From the NCBI GenBank assembly GCA_902803255.1, contig CADCPG010000053.1:1-9486 (forward strand): a DNA stretch of 9,486 nt, given 5' to 3'. A program made the translations under genes and the position numbers. Positions 1-5,314 of the stretch are shown here, piece by piece. This stretch comes from an uncultured Ruminococcus sp. Lineage in GTDB: Bacteria; Bacillota; Clostridia; Oscillospirales; CAG-272. Position 1 is the stretch's first letter, and each line of letters opens with the position of its first letter. The notes under the pieces were generated by a model that was given only the letters and a program-made list of their open reading frames with translations, searched no databases and was not told the origin of the DNA.

Positions 1-1
1 A

Positions 2-679
2 ATGTTTCACATCCTCGTCGTAGACGACGACAAAAACACAAGGAAATACCTGAGCGCGGTGCTCGAGGCCGAGAACTACACCGTATCGACGGCCGGAAGC
101 GGAGAGGCCGCGCTGTCGCTCATGGAGAGCGAATACATCGATCTCGTCATAGTCGACATAATGATGCCGGGCATGGACGGCTACGAACTGACGAGGATAC
201 TGCGGCAGAACAACGCCGAACTGCCTATCCTCATGGTCACCGCGAAGCAGCTGCCCGAGGAGCGCCACGAGGGGTTCATCGTCGGCACCGACGACTACAT
301 GACGAAGCCGATCGACGACTACGAGCTGGTGCTGCGCGTCAGGGCCCTGCTGCGCAGGGCGAAGATCGCATCCGAGAAGAGGATAGTCATCGGCGGCGTC
401 ACCGTCGACTACAGCAGCATGACGGTCACGGGACACGGAGAAACGCAGGAGCTGCCGCAGAAGGAGTTCATGCTGCTGTACAAACTCCTGTCGTACCCCG
501 GAAAGATCTTCACGCGGATACAGCTGATGGACGAGATATGGGGAGCCGAGAGCGACACCGGATGGGAGACCGTCACGGTGCACATCGGCAGGCTGAGGAA
601 GAGATTCGAGGGCTGGGAGGAGTTCGAGATAAAGTCGGTCAGAGGCCTCGGATACAAGGCGGTGAGGAAACTGCAATGA
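2..679 (+). CDS. OmpR/PhoB-family response regulator
   Basis: A 225-residue two-component response regulator, a usual length for the family. The receiver domain spans about residues 1-118: the acidic pocket is D8/D9, the phospho-acceptor is D52 in VDIMMPGMDG, and the switch and lysine positions are T80 and K102 (MTKP). A winged-helix DNA-binding domain follows at about 127-223, with the typical LPQKEFMLLYKLL, VTVHIGRLRKRF and VRGLGYK segments. The start codon lies at the very left edge, so its ribosome binding site and promoter are outside the window. The N-terminus MFHILVVDDD is nevertheless the normal beginning for the family, so the protein looks complete. Its stop codon overlaps the start of the histidine kinase gene (ATGA), which implies co-translation and a cognate pair. 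The target genes cannot be told from the sequence; the downstream lipid operon has its own promoter and is only a possible target. Confidence 0.95.
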   Translation: MFHILVVDDDKNTRKYLSAVLEAENYTVSTAGSGEAALSLMESEYIDLVIVDIMMPGMDGYELTRILRQNNAELPILMVTAKQLPEERHEGFIVGTDDYMTKPIDDYELVLRVRALLRRAKIASEKRIVIGGVTVDYSSMTVTGHGETQELPQKEFMLLYKLLSYPGKIFTRIQLMDEIWGAESDTGWETVTVHIGRLRKRFEGWEEFEIKSVRGLGYKAVRKLQ

Positions 680-1767
680 AAATGACAAAAGCGGAACGGC
701 GACGCCGCGTGGCGATGACGCTGGTATACTCGGCCATAGTGCTGCTCGTGCTCCTCGTGACGGTGGTCATCGTGGCTCTCGTCACTATGTATCTCATAAA
801 GCGGGGGACGCTGAGGATGGGCGACGTCGAGCTTGACACCTGGGGCATCATCCTCACCATGCTGCTCTCCAGCCTCGTTATCGGAGCCGGAATCGCGTAC
901 GTCTCGACGAGGTTCTCGATGCGGCCCTTCACCAAGGCTCAGATCACACTCGACAGACTGGCCGCGGGAGACTATTCCGCAAGGCTCCAGTTCAGAGGTC
1001 CGTACAAGCATATCCCCGGCATGCACGACCTAGCCGAGAGCATCAACAAGACGGCGAGGGAGCTCGAGAACACCGAGATGCTCCGCTCCGACTTCATCAA
1101 CAATTTCTCGCACGAATTCAAGACGCCGATCGTATCGATAGCCGGCTTCGCGAGGCTCATAAAGCGCGGGAACCTGTCTCCCGAGAAGGAGAAAGAGTAC
1201 CTCGACGCGATCGAGGAGGAGGCGACGAGGCTGTCGCGCATGGCGACGAACGTGCTCAGCCTCTCGCGCGTCGAGAACCGGACCATACTGACCGACGTCC
1301 GCCGTTACGACCTGTCGGAGCAGCTGCGCACCGCGATGCTCATGCTCGAGGGAAAGTGGACGAAAAAGCATATCGAGCCGGTGCTGCCGGCCGAGGAGTA
1401 TTACGTCGAGGCGGAAGAAAAGCTCTGCGAACAGGTGTGGATAAACCTCTTCGAGAACGCGATAAAGTTCTCGCCCGAATACGGGACAGTCGAGGCGAGC
1501 ATAGTCCAGACGCCGAAGGAGACGTCGGTCACGGTGTCGAATCTCGGCGATCCGATACCGGCCAGCAAGGCCGCGAGGATATTCGACAGGTTCTACCAGG
1601 GCGACGAGTCGCACGCGACCGAGGGCAACGGCATCGGCCTCGCCGTGGTGAAGAAGATCGTCGACCTCCACGGCGGGAGCGTGCAGGTGAGCTCGCACGG
1701 CGAGCGCGTCTATTTCACCGTGACCCTCCCCGCGGGACACGGCTCCTCCGCGAGGGGCCGCCGGTGA
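676..1767 (+). CDS. membrane sensor histidine kinase (HAMP, HisKA, HATPase_c)
   Basis: A 363-residue sensor kinase that should autophosphorylate and pass phosphate to the adjacent response regulator. I chose the ATG at 676 because it overlaps the regulator stop codon (ATGA) and has a GAGG sequence about 8 bases upstream; the open frame continues further upstream, but that part lies inside the regulator gene. A basic N-terminus (residues 5-11) is followed by two membrane segments at about 14-41 and 56-78. The loop between them is only about 15 residues, so there is no room for a folded extracellular sensor domain. A HAMP-like linker runs about 79-131. The H-box NFSHEFKTPI gives H146 as the phosphorylated residue. 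The N-box is NLFENAIKFS (N261), the F-box IFDRFYQGD, and the G2 box GNGIGLAVVKKIV. The G1 position reads NLGDPIP rather than DxGxG, as in many Clostridia kinases. The gene is followed by a terminator. Confidence 0.95.
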   Translation: MKMTKAERRRRVAMTLVYSAIVLLVLLVTVVIVALVTMYLIKRGTLRMGDVELDTWGIILTMLLSSLVIGAGIAYVSTRFSMRPFTKAQITLDRLAAGDYSARLQFRGPYKHIPGMHDLAESINKTARELENTEMLRSDFINNFSHEFKTPIVSIAGFARLIKRGNLSPEKEKEYLDAIEEEATRLSRMATNVLSLSRVENRTILTDVRRYDLSEQLRTAMLMLEGKWTKKHIEPVLPAEEYYVEAEEKLCEQVWINLFENAIKFSPEYGTVEASIVQTPKETSVTVSNLGDPIPASKAARIFDRFYQGDESHATEGNGIGLAVVKKIVDLHGGSVQVSSHGERVYFTVTLPAGHGSSARGRR

Positions 1768-1831
1768 CTTTACCTCCGGCGTCTGCCGGTACCCGGCCGG
1801 GATCATTCAAGCGCCGTGAACCGAATAACAC

Positions 1832-1863
1832 GCCGGCTCCGTCAGCTTACGGGGCCGGTTTTT
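1832..1863 (+). terminator. rho-independent terminator after the two-component genes
   Basis: An 11-base arm at 1832-1842 (GCCGGCTCCGT) pairs with 1849-1859 (ACGGGGCCGGT), with one internal G-T wobble and a second wobble at the base of the stem. The loop is the six bases 1843-1848. The run TTTTT at 1859-1863 follows directly, with more T-rich sequence up to 1872. It lies 64 bases after the kinase stop codon and separates the regulatory pair from the lipid operon. Positions 1768-1831 upstream of it hold no gene that I can support. Confidence 0.85.
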
Positions 1864-1904
1864 CATTGTTTTCTGCCGCGACGGACGAAAAAAGCGTGTT
1901 TGTT

Positions 1905-1933
1905 TCGTTTCGGTTTATAAAAATAAGTATAAT
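1905..1933 (+). promoter_or_regulatory. probable promoter of the degV-fakA-plsY operon
   Basis: A perfect -10 hexamer TATAAT lies at 1928-1933 in an AT-rich island (1914-1934) of otherwise GC-rich DNA. The -35 region is weak: with a 17-base spacer it would be TCGTTT at 1905-1910, far from TTGACA, and there is no extended TG before the -10. A weak -35 with a perfect -10 suits a promoter that needs an activator or is under repression. Transcription would start near 1940, giving a leader of about 140 bases. It is the only promoter-like site seen between the terminator and the first gene of the operon. Confidence 0.6.
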
Positions 1934-1936
1934 ACT
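1926..1936. promoter_or_regulatory. 11-bp palindrome covering the -10 box (possible operator)
   Basis: AGTAT-A-ATACT is a perfect inverted repeat with one central base, and the -10 hexamer lies entirely inside it. A protein bound here would block RNA polymerase. The half-sites recall the AGTA/TACT arms of FapR boxes that control lipid genes in Bacillus, but the spacing between the arms is shorter than in a FapR box. Because TATAAT is itself nearly self-complementary, part of the symmetry comes free, so this is only a candidate. Confidence 0.25.
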
Positions 1937-1939
1937 GCC

Positions 1940-2069
1940 GTTATGAGCCGGGACCCGCCCTCCGCGCAGGAGCGCGGGAGGAGAGCCGGGGCTTGCCGCT
2001 CCCGGGTCTGCGACCCCGCCCGGGCATCTGACCGAAACAACATAAAAACGTATACAGTCCCGCCAAAAC
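1940..2069 (+). promoter_or_regulatory. GC-rich structured 5' leader of the lipid operon
   Basis: Between the expected transcription start and the ribosome binding site lies a very GC-rich stretch (about 1945-2025) with several overlapping inverted repeats. CCTCC-GCGC (1959-1967) can pair with GCGC-GG(G)AGG (1972-1981) around an AGGA loop, with G1978 bulged out. GACCCG (1952-1957) is the exact complement of CGGGTC (2003-2008). CCCGGG occurs at 2001-2006 and again at 2019-2024, and GGGT/ACCC (2004-2007 and 2012-2015) make a small hairpin. GAGCCGGG is repeated directly at 1945 and 1983. The alternative pairings suggest a regulated leader, but I do not recognise a known riboswitch class. The last 40 bases are A-rich and unstructured up to the ribosome binding site. 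Confidence 0.4.
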
Positions 2070-2082
2070 GGAGGAAAAACAG

Positions 2083-2985
2083 ATGAGAAAAGTCAAGGTC
2101 ATCACCGATTCATGTTCGGACCTCACGCCCGAACTCATGGAAAGATACGGCATAGACTACGCGAAAATGAATACGGTCTACGGGGGAAAGGCGTCCCCCG
2201 CCGATCTCGCGTGGACTCCCGAAGACGTCCGCGCCCTCTACGGGATCATGAGAGAGGGGAACAGGGTCACGACGACCCAGGTGCCCGCCGACGAGTTCGA
2301 CCGCGTGTTCAGACACTGGCTCGGCGCCGGGTACGACATCGTTTACGTCGGCTGCTCGTCGAAGCAGTCGGGCTCGGTCGGCACCGCCCGGGTCATCGCG
2401 AAGAAGATCCTGCCCGACTATCCCGGCGCCGCGATCGTGTGCGTCGATTCGCTCCACGCCTGCATGGGTGAGGGAATGGTTGCCATCGAGGGCGCGAAGG
2501 CGGCCGCGGAGGGCGCTTCCGCCGCCGAAGTCGGCAGATACTGCGAAGAGAGAAGAAAATACATCCACCAGTTCTGCACCGTGCACTCGCTCGACGCGCT
2601 CCGCCGCGCCGGAAGGGTGAAGGCGTCGTCCGCCTTCTTCGGCAACCTCCTCGGAGTCAAGCCGATAATCGTCGCCGACGCCGACGGCGAACAGGCCGCC
2701 TTCCGGAAGGTCAAGGGCCGCACGGCCTCGCTCCGCGAGATCGTGTCGCTGCTGGGAGAGCATATGACCGACCCGGAGAGCCAGACCGTCTACGTCGCGC
2801 ACTCCGACTGCCCCGAGGAGGAGGTCGAGCAGGTAAAGGCGTTCATACGCGAGATCATCCCGTGCAAAGATATTTACACAGGGTACATCGGGCCGATCAT
2901 CGGCGCGTCGATAGGCCCCGGCGCGTTCGCGATCTTCGGCATCGGAAAAGAGATTACATACAGGATCGGAAAGGGAGACAGATAA
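2083..2985 (+). CDS. DegV family fatty-acid-binding protein (candidate FakB)
   Basis: A 300-residue DegV family protein, of typical length. Family landmarks appear in order: ITDSCSDL at 7-14, TTTQVPADEF at 63-72 (the loop holding the fatty-acid-contacting Thr), CSSKQSGS at 91-98, DS at 122-123, LRRAGRV at 173-179, GVKPII at 191-196, and IGPIIGASIGPGA at 269-281. DegV proteins bind a fatty acid in a two-domain fold; those that work with FakA (FakB) present the carboxylate for phosphorylation. The FakB role is inferred from the fakA gene starting one base after this stop codon. One odd point is that the C-terminal motif, which in FakB proteins usually carries a His (GxHxGPG), reads GASIGPG here, with S276 in that place. 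The start is well set by GGAGGA at 2070-2075, seven bases upstream. It is the first gene of the operon, behind the promoter near 1928. Confidence 0.92.
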   Translation: MRKVKVITDSCSDLTPELMERYGIDYAKMNTVYGGKASPADLAWTPEDVRALYGIMREGNRVTTTQVPADEFDRVFRHWLGAGYDIVYVGCSSKQSGSVGTARVIAKKILPDYPGAAIVCVDSLHACMGEGMVAIEGAKAAAEGASAAEVGRYCEERRKYIHQFCTVHSLDALRRAGRVKASSAFFGNLLGVKPIIVADADGEQAAFRKVKGRTASLREIVSLLGEHMTDPESQTVYVAHSDCPEEEVEQVKAFIREIIPCKDIYTGYIGPIIGASIGPGAFAIFGIGKEITYRIGKGDR

Positions 2986-2986
2986 G

Positions 2987-4657
2987 ATGATCTGCAAGTC
3001 GCTCGACGCCGCAGCCTTCATGCGGCTCGTACGCGGGGGCGCCGGACTCCTCCGGGCGCACGAGAGCGAGGTCAACGGCCTCAACGTCTTTCCGATACCC
3101 GACGGCGACACCGGCAGCAACATGCTGCTGACGATCCGCGGCGGCGCGGAGGCCGGAGTCGACCCTGAAGCCGGGATCGGAGAGGCCGCCAGGACGGTCG
3201 CTGACGCCATGCTCATGTCCGCGCGCGGCAACTCGGGAGTCATCCTGTCGCAGCTCGCCGACGGCTTCGCGAAGGGCCTCGAGGGCACAGTCGATGCCGG
3301 TCCCGACGATATATGCAGAGCGCTCCGGGACGCCGTGGAGGCGGCATACGCCGCGGTCCTCGAGCCTGTCGAGGGCACGATGCTTACCGTCGCCAGGGAG
3401 GCGTCGGAGGCGCTGCCCGAGGGGTGCACGGACGACGTCGCCGTGCTCATATCGGAGTTCATCGAGAAGGCGGAGGACACGCTTGAGCGCACTCCCGACA
3501 TGCTCGCCGTGCTGAAGGAGGCCGGGGTCGTCGATTCGGGCGGAGCCGGGCTCGTATATATCGCAAAGGGCATGGAACTCGCGCTGAGAGGCGAAAACGC
3601 CGACGTGCCGGGATCTTTCTCCGGGTCTGCGCCCGCCGGGGGCACTCCCGACTTTTCCCGCTTCGGAGAGGACAGTGAGCTCGAATACGGATACTGCACC
3701 GAACTGCTGCTGCGCCTGCAGAGGTCGAAATGCGATCCCGCGTCGTTCGACGAGAACATCATAAGGGACTACCTCGCCACGGTCGGCGATTCGGTCGTGT
3801 GCATAAAAAACGGCAGCATAGTCAAGATGCACGTCCACACGAAGGAGCCCTACCGCGTGCTCGAATTCTGCCGCAGATACGGCGAATACCTGACCGTCAA
3901 GATCGAGAACATGACCCTGCAGCACAACAGTCTGCACACCGGAGCGCTCCGCGATGCAAGCGCCGTTGAAAAGGCGTCACCTCGGGAACTGAAGGCGGTC
4001 GGCATCGTGACCGCGGCTTCGGGAAAGGGGATAGCCGATACCTTCCGCGACATGGGGGCCGACGTCGTCATCGAGGCCGGAAGCCTGCTCAACCCCTCGG
4101 CCGAGGAATTTCTCGCCGCCTGCCGGGAGGCGGGCGCAGGGACAGTGTTCATCCTGCCGAACAACAAGAACGCCGTGCCCGCCGCAAGGCAGGCGGCCGA
4201 GCTCTCGCACGGCAGCGAGGACATAAGGATCATACCGACTTCAGACATCGGAGAGGGCTACGCCGCGCTCTCGATGTTCGACCCCGATTCGGGCGACCCC
4301 GACGGGATAGAGAGGGACCTTTGCGCCGCCATCGGCGGGGTGGTCACCGCCTGCGTGTCGAAGTGCAGCAGGACGACCGAGACCGGCGATCTCTCGCTCA
4401 CCGAGGGGGAATATATCGGAGTGTCGGGCAAACACATAGTCTCAGCTGACTGCGACAGGCTCGACACCGCACTTATGCTGGCCGACAGACTTGATTTCGG
4501 AGACCGCGAGATCTGTATAATCATACGCGGGACAGACTCCGAAGCCGCCGAGGAGGAGGAGATAGCCCGCCACATAAGGGCGGCGCACCCCGGATGCGAG
4601 GTCTATACCGTATACGGCGGCCAGGAGATATACAGCTACATCATCACGCTCGAATAA
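2987..4657 (+). CDS. fakA: fatty acid kinase FakA (DAK2 domain, YloV family)
   Basis: A 556-residue protein matching FakA in length and layout. FakA uses ATP to phosphorylate a fatty acid held by FakB, giving acyl-phosphate for PlsY or PlsX. The N-terminal DAK2 kinase domain (about 1-205) has NVFPIPDGDTGSNM with metal-binding D39 and D41 and N45, then SARGNSGVILSQ at 78-89, EPVEGTML, and VVDSGGAGL near 185. The middle domain has C237 in GYCTEL and H282/H284 in MHVHT, which match the Cys-His-His zinc site described for FakA. The C-terminal third, about 320-556, is the DegV-like region expected in this family. Translation is tightly coupled to the upstream DegV gene: one base separates stop and start, with AAGGGAG at 2971-2977 as ribosome binding site. 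The partner for FakA is most simply the DegV protein just upstream. No broken or missing catalytic residue is seen. Confidence 0.95.
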   Translation: MICKSLDAAAFMRLVRGGAGLLRAHESEVNGLNVFPIPDGDTGSNMLLTIRGGAEAGVDPEAGIGEAARTVADAMLMSARGNSGVILSQLADGFAKGLEGTVDAGPDDICRALRDAVEAAYAAVLEPVEGTMLTVAREASEALPEGCTDDVAVLISEFIEKAEDTLERTPDMLAVLKEAGVVDSGGAGLVYIAKGMELALRGENADVPGSFSGSAPAGGTPDFSRFGEDSELEYGYCTELLLRLQRSKCDPASFDENIIRDYLATVGDSVVCIKNGSIVKMHVHTKEPYRVLEFCRRYGEYLTVKIENMTLQHNSLHTGALRDASAVEKASPRELKAVGIVTAASGKGIADTFRDMGADVVIEAGSLLNPSAEEFLAACREAGAGTVFILPNNKNAVPAARQAAELSHGSEDIRIIPTSDIGEGYAALSMFDPDSGDPDGIERDLCAAIGGVVTACVSKCSRTTETGDLSLTEGEYIGVSGKHIVSADCDRLDTALMLADRLDFGDREICIIIRGTDSEAAEEEEIARHIRAAHPGCEVYTVYGGQEIYSYIITLE

Positions 4658-4669
4658 GGAGTCTTCCGA

Positions 4670-5305
4670 ATGAGAACAGCGGTATGGTTCATATCCGCGG
4701 CATGCGCGTACCTGCTTGGCGGGCTCAACACCGCCATCGTCTTCTCGAAGCTGATCTATCACGAGGATATCAGGACGAGAGGCAGCGGGAACCCCGGATT
4801 CACCAATTTCAAGAGGGTGTACGGCGGAAGATACGCCTGGGCCGTCTTCGCCTGCGACATACTCAAGGCCGTCCTGCCGTGTCTGGTGTTCGGATGGGCC
4901 TTCGCCGCCTGCGGGTACGGCAGGCAGACCGGAATCGCCTTCACCTGCCTGTTCTCGGTGACCGGGCACTGCTTCCCGGTATGGTACGGCTTCCGCGGCG
5001 GCAAGGGCTTCCTCGTCGCCATCACCTCGGTCTTCTTCATCGACTGGCGGGCGGGGCTCGTCGCGGCCGGAGTGCTCGTACTGCTCCTGCTGTATCCCGG
5101 ATTCATGTCGGCGGCGTCGCTCTCGGCGCTGACGGCCGGGGCGGCGATGCTCTTCGTATTCGGGGCGGAGCTCCCGGCGGCGGTACTGTTTGCCGTATCG
5201 ACGCTCATCGTGATACTCCGACACGGGGAGAACATAAAACGCCTGTTCTCCGGCACGGAGGACAGATTCAGGCTCGGACGCAAAAAAGACGGAACGGAGA
5301 AATAA
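4670..5305 (+). CDS. plsY: glycerol-3-phosphate acyltransferase PlsY (acyl-phosphate dependent)
   Basis: A 211-residue polytopic membrane protein of the PlsY family. PlsY moves an acyl group from acyl-phosphate to the sn-1 position of glycerol-3-phosphate, making lysophosphatidate at the inner face of the membrane. Motif 1 is GSGNPGFTN at 38-46, motif 2 is GHCFPVWYGFRGGKG at 99-113, and the C-terminal motif RHGENIKRLFSGTE is at 184-197. DILK (63-66) also fits. Several hydrophobic spans are visible, at about 4-25, 56-80, 85-105, 128-145 and 150-182. The residues after GGKG read FLVAITSVFFIDW instead of the common VAT, so this may be a divergent subtype. The ribosome binding site AAGGAG (4656-4661) overlaps the fakA stop codon, so synthesis is coupled to the kinase that makes its substrate. 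The basic, charged tail after residue 195 is cytoplasmic in the usual topology. Confidence 0.95.
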   Translation: MRTAVWFISAACAYLLGGLNTAIVFSKLIYHEDIRTRGSGNPGFTNFKRVYGGRYAWAVFACDILKAVLPCLVFGWAFAACGYGRQTGIAFTCLFSVTGHCFPVWYGFRGGKGFLVAITSVFFIDWRAGLVAAGVLVLLLLYPGFMSAASLSALTAGAAMLFVFGAELPAAVLFAVSTLIVILRHGENIKRLFSGTEDRFRLGRKKDGTEK

Positions 5306-5314
5306 CAGATCGCC

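Noticed and set aside
1785..1797. Perfect small hairpin GCCGG-TAC-CCGGC just after the kinase stop codon
   Set aside because: It has no following T-run and a short stem. The better terminator is at 1832-1863.
2014..2025. CCGCCCGGGCA-like segment resembling the 3' end of the ZTP (pfl) riboswitch
   Set aside because: The rest of the ZTP core and its conserved pseudoknot partner are not visible upstream, and the downstream genes are not purine or folate genes. The match is short and GC-rich.
2110..3762. A 550-codon minus-strand frame opposite the DegV and fakA genes, and a 332-codon one at 4442-5440
   Set aside because: Both are low-complexity shadows of the plus-strand genes, with no start signals or family motifs.
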